Source of the DNA: Paenibacillus glycanilyticus
Lineage (GTDB): Bacteria; Bacillota; Bacilli; Paenibacillales; Paenibacillaceae
Reading direction: 5' to 3'
Length of the DNA: 64,000 nucleotides
Assembly (NCBI RefSeq): GCF_030161375.1
Contig: NZ_BSSQ01000011.1
Span: forward strand, 62,001-126,000
How positions within the stretch are numbered: the first letter of the stretch is position 1; the number at the start of each line of letters is the position of its first letter. Under the pieces are notes generated by a model, which was not told the DNA's origin, made no database searches, and saw only the letters and a list, made by a program, of their open reading frames with translations. Both the position numbers and the translations under genes were made by a program. Of the stretch, positions 25,375 through 34,738 are shown in pieces.

Positions 25375-26538
25375 GTGAAAATAGGCAAATTACCGTTAAT
25401 GAACCGTATATCGGAGCAGATAGCCGTTATGCCCGCAGTCGGATGGCTGCCGGGAGATACCGGTGTACAGGAACATTTCCGTTGCATGACTTTTAAGCAA
25501 TATATGAACTTTTGCTTGTATGACAACCAGCATGGTTATTACCGGTCTGGTTCGGTTCGCGTGGGGAAGCAGGGCGATTTCTATACAAGCTCTGCCGTTG
25601 GATCGGTGCTGGCCCATTGCTTATCGAACGTATTGCGCAGCTATGCGAATGACGTTGCGCAAGGGAGTATAAGGCTGATGGAATGGGGAGCGGGGACGGG
25701 GCGGTTGTCCAAGCAAATCCAAGACAGCTGGAAAATCCATTTGAACCGTTCCCCCGGCTATAAATGTCTACCGGTACTTGTTGATGATCATCCCGGCCAT
25801 CTGGAGGAAGCAAAACGTTCGTTTTCCGCCGATGATCCAACCTGTAAGCCGTTATTTCTTGCTTCGGAAGAGGCGATGCACAAGAAGGAGTTGTGGCAGG
25901 GAACGCCTACGGTCGTGCTGGCTAACGAGCTGCTAGACGCATTTCCCGTGCATCGGGTTACAGTCTGGACAGGAAGGCTTGTTGAGCTTGGCGTAGCGGG
26001 TAATGCGGAGGAAGGCTTCTATGAGGTATATATGCCGATCTCAGATGAACGGATTCCGTTGTCGCTGCAAAGGGATGGCATTACATTGGTTGAAGGACAA
26101 AGGACAGAGGTTAATTTGGAAGCGGAGCAATGGCTCGGCAGGCTTGGCGAGATTATGGCATCCGGACGCGTCCTTATCATTGATTACGGACATGAGGCGA
26201 AGGAATATACCGCAGAACACCGGATGAATGGCACGCTGCTTTGCTATTCGGAGCATCGGGCATCCGATACGCCCTACATCAGGATCGGGGAGCAGGATAT
26301 AACCGCTCACGTGCCTTTCACATCGCTCAAGCATGCTGCGGAAGTATCCGGGTGGCGGATAACCTATTACGATACCCAGAAGCAGTTTCTAATGGATTAT
26401 GGAGCGTTTGAATTGCTGCAGAACCATGGAGAGACCGACCCGTTCGGAGAAAAGGCGCGAATAAACCGCGCGGTTCGCCAGCTGTTGTTAAGCGATGGCA
26501 TGAGCGAGGCGTTTAAGGTTCTTATTTTGGATAAATGA
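25375..26538 (+). CDS. class I SAM-dependent methyltransferase, MidA/NDUFAF7-like
   Basis: A 387-residue protein of the COG1565 family. An N-terminal FKQYMNFCLYDNQHGYY segment and GDFYTSSAVGSVLAHCL are family marks; the SAM-binding glycine motif is MEWGAGTGRLSKQI, followed by VVLANELLDAFPVHRV. The mitochondrial relative dimethylates an arginine in a complex I subunit; the bacterial substrate is unknown. GTG at 25375 follows GGGAGATGAACAG. The start is divergent from the coiled-coil gene, with about 100 bp between. Confidence 0.85.
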   Translation: MKIGKLPLMNRISEQIAVMPAVGWLPGDTGVQEHFRCMTFKQYMNFCLYDNQHGYYRSGSVRVGKQGDFYTSSAVGSVLAHCLSNVLRSYANDVAQGSIRLMEWGAGTGRLSKQIQDSWKIHLNRSPGYKCLPVLVDDHPGHLEEAKRSFSADDPTCKPLFLASEEAMHKKELWQGTPTVVLANELLDAFPVHRVTVWTGRLVELGVAGNAEEGFYEVYMPISDERIPLSLQRDGITLVEGQRTEVNLEAEQWLGRLGEIMASGRVLIIDYGHEAKEYTAEHRMNGTLLCYSEHRASDTPYIRIGEQDITAHVPFTSLKHAAEVSGWRITYYDTQKQFLMDYGAFELLQNHGETDPFGEKARINRAVRQLLLSDGMSEAFKVLILDK

Positions 26539-26546
26539 AGGATATA

Positions 26547-26585
26547 AAAAAGGTGCGGCTCCTTGTGGGAGCTGCACCTTTTTGC
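26547..26585. terminator. bidirectional terminator
   Basis: AAAAAGGTGC(g)GCTCC pairs with GGAGC(t)GCACCTTTTT. It lies between the methyltransferase gene and the convergent DUF2626 gene. Confidence 0.85.
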
Positions 26586-26599
26586 CGTTCGCGAACATT

Positions 26600-26836
26600 T
26601 TAGAAGGGATTGCCCATTTTGAATACGGTCCAGTAAGTGAAACCTGCGAACGAAATAACCATATATCCCCAGAACATGAGTATGTAGGTTCGTTCGCTAA
26701 ATTTCAGATAACCAAGGAAAACGAAAGCGATCGCTTGCGCAAAAAACAGCAGTGCGAATTCAGTCATGTGACCTGCGAAGGCCATCAAGCCGATCACAAG
26801 CGTCCAAAAACCGAGTACCCGATACATGCGTGCCAT
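26600..26836 (-). CDS. small membrane protein, DUF2626
   Basis: A 78-residue protein with about three close-packed hydrophobic segments (7-24, 27-43, 50-70) starting MARMYRVLGFWTLVIGLMAF. This matches the DUF2626 family (B. subtilis YqgY-like). Function is unknown. A strong promoter lies upstream on the minus strand and GGGGGGATGGTTTC precedes the ATG. Confidence 0.8.
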   Translation of the reverse strand: MARMYRVLGFWTLVIGLMAFAGHMTEFALLFFAQAIAFVFLGYLKFSERTYILMFWGYMVISFAGFTYWTVFKMGNPF

Positions 26837-26878
26837 GAAACCATCCCCCCTTCGCTCTGACCCGAATTTCTATTGTAC

Positions 26879-26907
26879 ATTATAACGGTTGAATTTGGCA
26901 GTGTAAA
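26879..26907 (-). promoter_or_regulatory. sigma-A promoter for the DUF2626 gene
   Basis: On the minus strand TTTACA (26902-26907), a 17-bp spacer and a consensus TATAAT (26879-26884). Confidence 0.75.
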
Positions 26908-26990
26908 CAAGCAAGTACGAACAAAATCAACTATTTTGTGTAAATTGAAAGCGTTATGACTTCAGTTTGCACGTTAATCCAATGAATTAT

Positions 26991-27020
26991 GTATGAGCTA
27001 TTTGAAATTTGGTTATACAA
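26991..27020 (+). promoter_or_regulatory. candidate forespore (sigma-F/sigma-G) promoter of rsfA
   Basis: GTATG (26991-26995), 15 bp, then GGTTATACAA (27011-27020). This fits the sigma-F form GYATA-N15-GGNNANANTW with few mismatches, and B. subtilis rsfA is known to be forespore-expressed. Confidence 0.5.
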
Positions 27021-27102
27021 TTTAGTATCCAATAGATTCTATGAACTCTACCAAGGGCATAGAGATAAAGTAAGCGCCTTTACGTAAGGAGGTTTTGGTC
27101 GC

Positions 27103-27753
27103 ATGACAGCAGTCAGACAAGATGCGTGGAGTCCGGACGATGATCTTATTCTCGCCGAAGTTACTCTACGCCATATTCGCGAAGGTAGTACCCAGCTTGC
27201 GGCATTCGAAGAGGTAGGGGAACGTATAGGACGTACTTCTGCGGCTTGTGGATTCCGTTGGAACAGCTGTGTCCGCAAACGTTATGAAGAAGCGATTCAA
27301 ATTGCCAAGCAGCAGCGCCAGAAACGGAATTATTTGAAAAAACAGGCGATTGTCGCTACCCCTCATGTCTCTTCTATTGCCGTTTATGAGACGGAAGAAA
27401 GAGCATTTAGTGCCAATGCGGTATCGACGGAAGATGCTTTGTCCGTTGATTCCATTATTCGTTTTCTTAGACAATTCAAGACCACTTATCAGGACGTAAG
27501 CCGTCAAATCAAGTCTTTCGAGAAAGAACTGCGGGATAAAGAAGACGAGATTGAACGTTTGCGCGAAGAGAATGAGAGATTGTCTAAAGAAGTAAATAAT
27601 GTTCAAACCGATTATCGCGCAGTCAATGACGATTATAAGACATTGATTCAAATTATGGACCGGGCACGCCGACTGGCGGTGTTGACGCATGAAGAGGAAG
27701 CAAAGCCTCGGTTTAAAATGGATGCGAACGGAAATTTGGAACGAATTGAATAG
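27103..27753 (+). CDS. rsfA: RsfA-family prespore regulator
   Basis: A 216-residue protein. The N-terminal ~65 residues form a Myb/SANT-like DNA-binding domain with the family phrase RQDAWSPDDDLILAE and RTSAACGFRWNS; the C-terminal part is a leucine-rich coiled coil (about 118-175). RsfA fine-tunes sigma-F-dependent transcription in the forespore of B. subtilis. TAAGGAGGTTTTGGTCGC precedes the ATG. It is monocistronic with a terminator. Confidence 0.9.
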   Translation: MTAVRQDAWSPDDDLILAEVTLRHIREGSTQLAAFEEVGERIGRTSAACGFRWNSCVRKRYEEAIQIAKQQRQKRNYLKKQAIVATPHVSSIAVYETEERAFSANAVSTEDALSVDSIIRFLRQFKTTYQDVSRQIKSFEKELRDKEDEIERLREENERLSKEVNNVQTDYRAVNDDYKTLIQIMDRARRLAVLTHEEEAKPRFKMDANGNLERIE

Positions 27754-27759
27754 GTGAGC

Positions 27760-27795
27760 ACCCCGCCGGGCAAGAATGGCGGGGTTTCGCTTTTT
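27760..27795 (+). terminator. intrinsic terminator of rsfA
   Basis: ACCCCGCC-type arm CACCCCGCC pairs with GGCGGGGT around a 10-nt loop, followed by TTCGCTTTTT. Confidence 0.75.
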
Positions 27796-27947
27796 ATGCG
27801 AATATACAAGTATGCTATATATACGAGCATACTTTTTTTGTGCCCAGCGCTAATTGGGCTTATGCTATCGAAGCTTTCGAAGTATGAATCATCACAATGA
27901 CCTCTATAAGGACATAATGGTGATCATTCATTTCAGGAGGAATTAAT

Positions 27948-28895
27948 TTGAATAACTTGAAGATCCATATAGTTGGAGGAGGAGCGATTGGTCTCCTTCA
28001 CGCCGCCCGTCTTGCCTTGTCGGGTACTGATGTGACCGTTTGGACGAGAACAGGCGAGCAGGCCGAACGGCTGCGGAAGGAAGGCATCAGGCTGGTGACG
28101 CTGGAGGGCGAAGAGCGCGACGTCCAGGTGCAAAGCCAGAGCATAGATAGCCTGCAAGGACAAGATGTTGTCGGCTCTTCATCGGCATGGGTTATTCTTA
28201 CAGTAAAACAAAGCCATATTCATGATGGGCTGCTCCAACGGCTGAAAGGATCTTTAATCCAGAAAAATACAGCGGTTTTATGCCTTCAGAACGGCATTGG
28301 GCATATGGACAAGATGGAGGGATATTTTCCTGACATTCCTTTGTATACAGGCGTAACCTCCGTTGGAGCGAGACGGCTTGATCCGCGCAGCGTCCGGCAT
28401 ACCGGCGACGGTCCCCTATGGTTTGGTCCGCATCGGGCGGACAAAAGAAGCGAAAATCTCCAAAATTTGTTGCTCAATATACTGAAATCGGCAGGATTCC
28501 GCGCGGGTTTGTCGAATGAGATGAGGGACCGAATTTACCAAAAGCTGCTTGTTAATGCGGTTATTAATCCGCTTACAGCTATTTTTGATACGACAAACGG
28601 GGAGCTTCCGAAACATCCGTCCAGATTGAAGCTAATGCGGTCGTTATACGAAGAATCGTTTGCGGTATTGTCGGCAGACGGGATGACGCTGGAGGAAGAC
28701 GGCTGGAGGCTTGTCTTGCAGGTGTGCGAAGCTACGGCAGCCAATGTATCTTCCATGCTCAGCGATGTAAGGGCAGGGCGCAAGACCGAAATTGACTGGA
28801 TCAACGGCGGCTTGTCCGAACTTGCGAGACGCCTGGGATTGCCTTCTCCGTTGAATGATGCCGCTGTGGCATTCGTGAAGCAAATCCATTCATAA
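27948..28895 (+). CDS. 2-dehydropantoate 2-reductase family protein
   Basis: A 315-residue NADPH-dependent reductase of the ketopantoate reductase fold. The dinucleotide-binding motif is VGGGAIGLLHAARL at about 6-19; the C-terminal helical domain contains the lysine-asparagine pair in YQKLLVNAVINPLTA. It would reduce 2-dehydropantoate to pantoate for coenzyme A, though several paralogues of this fold act on other 2-oxoacids. TTG at 27948 follows CAGGAGGAATTAA. The next gene is 22 bp downstream. Confidence 0.85.
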   Translation: MNNLKIHIVGGGAIGLLHAARLALSGTDVTVWTRTGEQAERLRKEGIRLVTLEGEERDVQVQSQSIDSLQGQDVVGSSSAWVILTVKQSHIHDGLLQRLKGSLIQKNTAVLCLQNGIGHMDKMEGYFPDIPLYTGVTSVGARRLDPRSVRHTGDGPLWFGPHRADKRSENLQNLLLNILKSAGFRAGLSNEMRDRIYQKLLVNAVINPLTAIFDTTNGELPKHPSRLKLMRSLYEESFAVLSADGMTLEEDGWRLVLQVCEATAANVSSMLSDVRAGRKTEIDWINGGLSELARRLGLPSPLNDAAVAFVKQIHS

Positions 28896-28917
28896 CATGA
28901 GGAAAGGTGCGGATGAC

Positions 28918-29313
28918 ATGGGCTTTTTATGGGACAGCATTAAATACGTCTACGCCTATTTGGCCGTTATACCTGTCATTCCGTTTTTTCTTGTTTATTT
29001 CGGATATGGCATGTTCTCAGACGATAGAAAAAAAGCGTTTCAACTGGCCATGGACGTTACAACGCTGCTCTTGATCGGATGCGTGGCCGTCTTATTCGAT
29101 TCCATATTCAATAGCTCGTTTGGATTGTTTGCCATTATTCTTTTTATGCTGCTTGGCGGAGGCCTGCTTGGCAACATGCAGTTCCGCAAACGCGGCAACG
29201 TCAATATGAAAAGAGTGTTCCGCGCCGTATGGCGGCTTGGTTTTTTTACAATGAGCATGGCCTATCTGCTTCTTATGTTTATCGCGATCGGTCAACAAAT
29301 TTTTTCCGCATAA
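28918..29313 (+). CDS. DUF3397 family membrane protein
   Basis: A 131-residue protein with four membrane segments (about 10-31, 42-62, 66-82, 105-127). The pattern and position between panE-like and bshC genes fit DUF3397. Function unknown. ATG at 28918 is chosen because AGGAAAGGTG lies about 9 nt upstream; the ATG at 28897 would precede that site. Confidence 0.75.
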   Translation: MGFLWDSIKYVYAYLAVIPVIPFFLVYFGYGMFSDDRKKAFQLAMDVTTLLLIGCVAVLFDSIFNSSFGLFAIILFMLLGGGLLGNMQFRKRGNVNMKRVFRAVWRLGFFTMSMAYLLLMFIAIGQQIFSA

Positions 29314-29325
29314 TTTCAATTGAAG

Positions 29326-29354
29326 CCCGCAACTTAAAAGTTGCGGGTCTTTTT
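29326..29354 (+). terminator. intrinsic terminator
   Basis: CCCGCAACTT pairs with AAGTTGCGGG around AA, followed by TCTTTTTG. Confidence 0.85.
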
Positions 29355-29455
29355 GTTTTGACGCGCGGCTTATCCTTTGTGTACAATCAAAGTGTTGCAT
29401 GAATGATTACAGTTATTCAAAATATAAGATTGATTTAGGAGGAACTGGTTGCGCT

Positions 29456-31093
29456 ATGAATACGGAACGTTATGACTTGCCAAGCGCCCAGCCTTTAACA
29501 GAGGCGTATATACATCGTACGGACGCAAATATGGATTCGCTTTACGGCTATTTCGCCGGACGGGAGCAGGATTGGGCAACCCGCTTGCAGCGTCTTGAGG
29601 AGCTAGCTGGCACACGCGCAAACGCGGCCGAAGTGGCTGATGTGCTGCGTCAATATAACAGCCCGTATACGACGCCGGAGGTAGATGCGTCTATACGTGC
29701 GATTGCGGAAGGGGCTCCGGTCATTATTGGCGGGCAGCAAGCCGGATTATGGTCAGGAGCGCTGCTGGTCATACATAAAGCAGTCTCCATCGTGAGCGGC
29801 GCCAAATGGGCTTCCGAGAAGCTTGGCCGCAAGGTAGTCCCAGTCTTTTGGATTGCGGGCGAGGATCATGATTGGGATGAAGCCAATCATACCTTTGTGC
29901 TCAATGCGGAGCAGGAACTTCGCAAGCTGATCTTGCAGCGTCCCGAAGGTCCAAGAACGTCGGTCAGCCGGACGGCGGTAGACGGAGAAAGCTGGAACAA
30001 GCTGCTTGAAGAACTGGAACAAACGCTTCCTCATTCTGATTTCAAGCCAGCACTGTTGGAACAGCTGAAGCAAATCGCTGAACAATCCCGGTCTTTATCG
30101 GATATGTTCGCCGGTATTCTCGCCTTTTTGTTCGGCAAGGAAGGACTTGTGCTGCTTGACGCGGACGATCCGAAGCTGCGCAGAGTGGAAGCTCCGATGT
30201 TCCGCCAGCTGATTGAGCGCAATGATGAGCTTGAAGAGGCTTATCTGGCGGCTGCCGGCAAAGTGAAATCATGCGGTTACCAGCTGCAGGCGGACGTTGT
30301 TGAAGGCAGTGCGAATCTGTTTGTGTTTAATCAGGCCAATGGCCACGAGAGAACGCTGCTTCATAAACGCGACGGACAGTTCCAGGACCGCAAAGGGACG
30401 TCGTTCTGGTCCAAGGAGCAGCTGCTTAAGCTGGCGGAAGAGAACCCTTCGCAGCTTAGCAATAACGTACTTACCAGACCGATTATGCAAGATTATCTGT
30501 TCCCTGTTCTTGGAACGGTACTTGGTCCTGGCGAAATTGCTTATTGGGCTTTAACCGGGGATGCCTTCCGCAAGCTAGGTATGGAAATGCCGATTATTGT
30601 GCCGCGGATGTCCTTTACCTTGGTCGAAGGAACGATTGCGAAGCATATGATGAAATATGAGCTTTCTTTCGAGGATGTGGCCAAACGCTTTGAAGCCCGC
30701 AAACAGCAGTGGCTGTCGGAGCAGGACCAGCTGTCCATCGAAGAACGGTTCCATGATGTGAAGCAGACGTTTATTACGATGTATGGGCCGCTGCTTGAAC
30801 TAGCAGGTTCGATTCAACCGGGACTTCTGAAGCTCGGCGAGACAAACCGCCAGAAGATCGTTGAGCAGATCGAATACTTGGAAGCGAAGACGAAGGATGC
30901 TTTCAACAAGCAATACGATGCGTCCATCCGCCAGCTTGACCGCATTGCGCTGTCGTTATGGCCTAACGGCAAACCGCAGGAGAGAGTCATCAATATGGCG
31001 GGGTATATGAACCGCTACGGATCGGTTTGGCTGGAGAAACTTCTTGAGCTTCCGTTCAGTCCGGTCGGCGGACATCAGCTAGTCTACTTGTAA
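29456..31093 (+). CDS. bshC: bacillithiol biosynthesis cysteine-adding enzyme BshC
   Basis: A 545-residue enzyme that adds cysteine to glucosaminyl-malate, the last step of bacillithiol synthesis. Family marks: VIIGGQQAGLWSGALLVIHK, VPVFWIAGEDHDWDEANH and FPVLGTVLGPGEIAYWA, of the nucleotidyltransferase-like Rossmann core, plus a C-terminal coiled-coil region (about 430-515). ATG at 29456 follows TTTAGGAGGAACTG with a somewhat long 13-nt spacer; the ATG at 29399 has no site. In B. subtilis bshC (yllA) also lies just before mraZ's neighbourhood. Confidence 0.93.
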   Translation: MNTERYDLPSAQPLTEAYIHRTDANMDSLYGYFAGREQDWATRLQRLEELAGTRANAAEVADVLRQYNSPYTTPEVDASIRAIAEGAPVIIGGQQAGLWSGALLVIHKAVSIVSGAKWASEKLGRKVVPVFWIAGEDHDWDEANHTFVLNAEQELRKLILQRPEGPRTSVSRTAVDGESWNKLLEELEQTLPHSDFKPALLEQLKQIAEQSRSLSDMFAGILAFLFGKEGLVLLDADDPKLRRVEAPMFRQLIERNDELEEAYLAAAGKVKSCGYQLQADVVEGSANLFVFNQANGHERTLLHKRDGQFQDRKGTSFWSKEQLLKLAEENPSQLSNNVLTRPIMQDYLFPVLGTVLGPGEIAYWALTGDAFRKLGMEMPIIVPRMSFTLVEGTIAKHMMKYELSFEDVAKRFEARKQQWLSEQDQLSIEERFHDVKQTFITMYGPLLELAGSIQPGLLKLGETNRQKIVEQIEYLEAKTKDAFNKQYDASIRQLDRIALSLWPNGKPQERVINMAGYMNRYGSVWLEKLLELPFSPVGGHQLVYL

Positions 31094-31151
31094 TAAATCG
31101 CTAAATAGAAGGAAATCGTGGAAAGATATTTGTAGGAGGCTATTATAAGGC

Positions 31152-32414
31152 ATGAGTACAGTTGGAAAAAGCATTATTCGCGATATCGCCCTTGCACCGG
31201 AAGGGCATTTGAAGATCGACTGGGCAAGCGCGCATATGCCGGTATTAAACCGGATTCGCGACCAATTCGAGAAGGAACTCCCTTTTAAAGGGCTGAAAGT
31301 GACGATCTCGCTTCATCTTGAGGCGAAAACCGCTTATTTGGCAAAGGTCGTTCAAGCGGGCGGCGCGGACGTAACGATCACGGGAAGCAATCCGTTGTCG
31401 ACGCAAGACGATATTTGCGCTGCGCTGGTGGAAGACGGCATTACGGTATTTGCCAAATACAATCCGGATCCGAAGGAATACAAAGAGCTGCTGATCAAAT
31501 CGCTTGAAACGAAGCCTGATCTGATCATTGATGACGGCGGCGATCTCGTTACCATTTTGCATACGGAACGTCCGGACCTGCGCGAGAATTTGCGCGGAGG
31601 CGCTGAAGAAACAACGACGGGCATTATCCGTCTCAAAGCAATGGAGAAGGAAAGCACGCTCAGCTTCCCGATGGTTGCGGTGAATGACGCGTACTGCAAA
31701 TATTTGTTCGATAACCGCTATGGTACGGGTCAATCCGTATTTGACGGCATTAACCGTACGACCAACCTTGTGGTAGCGGGCAAAACGGTTGTAGTTGTTG
31801 GTTACGGCTGGTGCGGCAAAGGCGTTGCGATGCGCGCGAAGGGCCTTGGCGCAAATGTTGTCGTGACCGAAGTAGACGCAATCAAAGCGGTTGAAGCTTA
31901 CATGGACGGCTTTACGGTGCTGCCGATGGCAGAAGCGGCTAAAGTCGGCGAATTGTTCATTACGGTTACGGGCAACAAAGATTGCATTCGCGCCGAGCAT
32001 TACGAAGTGATGAAGAACGGTGCCATTCTAACGAATGCCGGCCACTTTGACGTGGAGTTCAACAAGCCGGAGCTTGCGGCGATGTCGACCGACATCCGTA
32101 CCGTTCGCCGCAACATTGAAGAATACAAGCTGAAGGACGGCCGCAGCATTTATGTGCTTGCGGAAGGACGTCTCGTCAACTTGGCGGCAGGCGACGGGCA
32201 TCCGGCAGAAATTATGGATACGACGTTTGCTCTTCAAGCGCTTGGACTTAAATACGTAAACGAAGAGTACGCGAATATCGGCCAAAAAGTCGTTAACGTT
32301 CCTTACGAGCTGGATGAGCAGGTAGCGCGCTTTAAGTTGGACTCGCTGAACATCAGCATTGATAAGCTGACGCCTGAACAAGTCGCTTATCTCGACAGCT
32401 GGAAGGAAGACTAA
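31152..32414 (+). CDS. ahcY: adenosylhomocysteinase
   Basis: A 420-residue NAD-dependent S-adenosylhomocysteine hydrolase; it splits SAH to adenosine and homocysteine, recycling the product of SAM-dependent methylation. The NAD fold is VVVVGYGWCGKGVAMRAKG at about 217-235; TNAGHFDVEF and the C-terminal GDGHPAEIMDTTFALQA are conserved. The length fits the shorter archaeal/Firmicute-type enzyme without the insertion seen in many proteobacteria. Many Bacillus use the Pfs/LuxS route instead, so this is an informative presence. TAGGAGGCTATTATAAGGC precedes the ATG. Confidence 0.95.
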   Translation: MSTVGKSIIRDIALAPEGHLKIDWASAHMPVLNRIRDQFEKELPFKGLKVTISLHLEAKTAYLAKVVQAGGADVTITGSNPLSTQDDICAALVEDGITVFAKYNPDPKEYKELLIKSLETKPDLIIDDGGDLVTILHTERPDLRENLRGGAEETTTGIIRLKAMEKESTLSFPMVAVNDAYCKYLFDNRYGTGQSVFDGINRTTNLVVAGKTVVVVGYGWCGKGVAMRAKGLGANVVVTEVDAIKAVEAYMDGFTVLPMAEAAKVGELFITVTGNKDCIRAEHYEVMKNGAILTNAGHFDVEFNKPELAAMSTDIRTVRRNIEEYKLKDGRSIYVLAEGRLVNLAAGDGHPAEIMDTTFALQALGLKYVNEEYANIGQKVVNVPYELDEQVARFKLDSLNISIDKLTPEQVAYLDSWKED

Positions 32415-32440
32415 AACCTAGTTTTTAATAGTTGACCCGC

Positions 32441-32471
32441 AGAACGTGCCTATTGGCGCGTTCTTTTTTTT
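32441..32471 (+). terminator. intrinsic terminator of ahcY
   Basis: AGAACGTGC pairs with GCGCGTTCT (one G-U or mismatch) around CTATTGG, followed by TTTTTTTT. Confidence 0.75.
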
Positions 32472-32523
32472 ACCCGGTCATGGGACTTGCGGCAACCGTC
32501 GTACAATGATACAAGAAGGACGT

Positions 32524-32548
32524 TTACGAAGTAATAATGGCTTCGTAA
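32524..32548 (+). promoter_or_regulatory. inverted repeat before rocD
   Basis: TTACGAAG (32524-32531) and CTTCGTAA (32541-32548) form a perfect 8-bp inverted repeat with a 9-bp gap, 26 bp before the rocD ATG and followed by TTCTTCTTTT. It may be a repressor operator or an attenuating hairpin. No sigma-54 type -24/-12 box was found here. Confidence 0.4.
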
Positions 32549-32573
32549 TTCTTCTTTTCGGGAGGGATGCATA

Positions 32574-33767
32574 ATGAAAAGCTCCGTTGACACGATACGG
32601 CTTATGGATCGTTTCGGTGCGCGCAACTACAGTCCGCTTCCTGTTGTCATCACACGCGCGGAAGGCGTGTGGGTGGAGGACCCGGAAGGCCGCAAGTACA
32701 TGGATATGCTTAGCGCCTATTCCGCGCTTAATCATGGCCACCGGCACCCCGCAATCATACGTGCGCTCAAGGAGCAGGCGGATAAGGTGGCGTTGACATC
32801 CAGAGCCTTCCACAGCGAGCAGCTTGGGCAATTATCCAGGAAACTCGCGGAATTTACGGGCAAGTCCAAAATATTGGCGATGAATACAGGGGCCGAGGCG
32901 GTAGAAACCGCGTTGAAGGCAGCTCGGCGCTGGGCTTATCGGATAAAGGGCGTACCTTCCGGTCAAGCCGAAATTATCGTGTGCGAAGGTAATTTCCACG
33001 GACGTACCATTACAATCACTTCTTTTTCCTCGGAAGCGCAATACCGCGCGGGTTTTGGCCCATTCACGCCGGGCTTCAAGATCATTCCTTACGGCGATGC
33101 CGAAGCGCTTGCGAATGCGATCACGCCAAATACGGCAGCGTTTCTGGTGGAGCCGGTTCAAGGAGAAGCAGGCGTTATTGCACCTCCTGACGGATTTTTG
33201 AAGCAGGCTTTCGAGTTGTGCAGGCAGCATAACGTATTGTTTATGGCCGATGAGATTCAAACCGGGTTTGGTCGGACGGGTAAACGTTTCGCTTGTGATT
33301 GGGAAGACGTTACGCCGGATGTTTATATTTTGGGCAAGGCGCTTGGCGGAGGGGTGCTTCCGATCTCGGCCGTGGCAGCCGGGGATGATGTGCTTGGTTT
33401 GTTTGAACCTGGTTCGCATGGTTCGACGTTTGGCGGCAATCCGCTTGCATCGGCGGTTGCATTAGCAGCGTTAAAGGTCATGGAGGATGAAAAGCTGGCT
33501 GAGCGGTCGGAACAGCTTGGCCGCTATTTCAAGCAAAATCTAGAGGCGATCAGCCATGAAGATATCGTTGAAATAAGAGGGAAAGGGTTATTCATAGGCA
33601 TGCAGCTTTCCGTGCAAGCCCGTGCCTATTGCGAGGCTTTGTTTCAGATTGGGCTGCTGTGCAAAGAGACGCATGAGACCGCGATTCGTTTTGCCCCGCC
33701 ATTAATTATAACGAAGGAGGAGCTCGACTGGGCGCTGGAGCGGATTAAGGAAGTGTTTCAAGTATGA
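32574..33767 (+). CDS. rocD: ornithine aminotransferase
   Basis: A 397-residue class III PLP enzyme. It moves the delta-amino group of ornithine to 2-oxoglutarate, giving glutamate semialdehyde. Motifs: [42 protein letters not shown] and the Schiff-base lysine K255 in LGKALGGGV. An arginase gene overlaps its stop by ATGA, so arginine is degraded through ornithine by one operon. GGGAGGGATGCATA precedes the ATG. Confidence 0.93.
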   Translation: MKSSVDTIRLMDRFGARNYSPLPVVITRAEGVWVEDPEGRKYMDMLSAYSALNHGHRHPAIIRALKEQADKVALTSRAFHSEQLGQLSRKLAEFTGKSKILAMNTGAEAVETALKAARRWAYRIKGVPSGQAEIIVCEGNFHGRTITITSFSSEAQYRAGFGPFTPGFKIIPYGDAEALANAITPNTAAFLVEPVQGEAGVIAPPDGFLKQAFELCRQHNVLFMADEIQTGFGRTGKRFACDWEDVTPDVYILGKALGGGVLPISAVAAGDDVLGLFEPGSHGSTFGGNPLASAVALAALKVMEDEKLAERSEQLGRYFKQNLEAISHEDIVEIRGKGLFIGMQLSVQARAYCEALFQIGLLCKETHETAIRFAPPLIITKEELDWALERIKEVFQV

Positions 33768-34666
33768 CGAGGAAGCCGCGAATTTCGTTGATATCCGCGC
33801 CGTTTGGACTTGGGGCCGGAAGAGCGGGAAGCGAGCAGGCCCCGGACTATTTAATCCAGCTGGGACTGACCAGTCGGTTGCTTCAGCTTGGCTGCAACAT
33901 TGACGAGATGAGGAAATTGGATCGTTCAGGTATGGCCGCTCCTTCTATTCAAGTGCCCATGAACCATGCCGTAGAAGTATTAAAGATGGGGGTGGCGCTG
34001 GCAGAAGCGGTGGAGACGGCCGTGACGGCCGGCCGGTTCCCGTTTGTGCTTGGCGGCGACCATAGTCTGGCGATGGGAACGCTAGCCGGGTTGACGGCGC
34101 GGCATCGCAAGCTAGGCGTTATTTGGATCGACGCGCATGCCGATATGAACACGGAGTCTACCAGCCCTTCCGGCAACATGCACGGTATTCCGCTAGCCGT
34201 TGCCTTAGGAAGGGCACAATTGTCTTTGTCGCATTTATTGCCGGGAGCGGGTACGGTCGCGCCCGGCAATATTGTCCTTATCGGAGCCCGCGATCTGGAT
34301 CCTCCGGAGGAGGCGCTGATTTGGGCGGAGGGGATTACTTGCTATGGCGTGGCAGATATAAGGCGCCAAGGTATGGCTTCCATAGTGGCTCAAGCATTGA
34401 ATCAGGCTGGCTTAGGTATGGACGGTATCCATCTTAGCTTTGATATCGACAGCATAGATCCATCCGAGGCTCCAGGGACAGGTACGCCCGTACAGCGGGG
34501 GTTAACGGCAGATGAAGCCAGAGAGGCCCTTCGACTACTCGCATCGTCTGCGGCACTATGCTCTGCCGAGTTTGTGGAAGTGAATCCGCTGCTTGACCGG
34601 AATGATCAGACTTCTAAGCTTGCCATAGAGCTTATTGCTTTATTTTTAAGCAATCTTGCCATTTAA
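33764..34666 (+). CDS. rocF: arginase
   Basis: A 300-residue ureohydrolase that hydrolyses arginine to ornithine and urea. The dinuclear Mn site residues are visible in GGDHS (97-101), DAHAD (123-127) and [18 protein letters not shown]. It shares ATGA with rocD, so the products are coupled. The permease gene rocE of the B. subtilis rocDEF operon is absent here. Confidence 0.93.
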   Translation: MTRKPRISLISAPFGLGAGRAGSEQAPDYLIQLGLTSRLLQLGCNIDEMRKLDRSGMAAPSIQVPMNHAVEVLKMGVALAEAVETAVTAGRFPFVLGGDHSLAMGTLAGLTARHRKLGVIWIDAHADMNTESTSPSGNMHGIPLAVALGRAQLSLSHLLPGAGTVAPGNIVLIGARDLDPPEEALIWAEGITCYGVADIRRQGMASIVAQALNQAGLGMDGIHLSFDIDSIDPSEAPGTGTPVQRGLTADEAREALRLLASSAALCSAEFVEVNPLLDRNDQTSKLAIELIALFLSNLAI

Positions 34667-34738
34667 CAGGTTTTCTCTCCCTTGTGCAACCTTTCCAATT
34701 TTTATTCGTCTAGAGCGATATAAAAAGGGGGAGTATGG

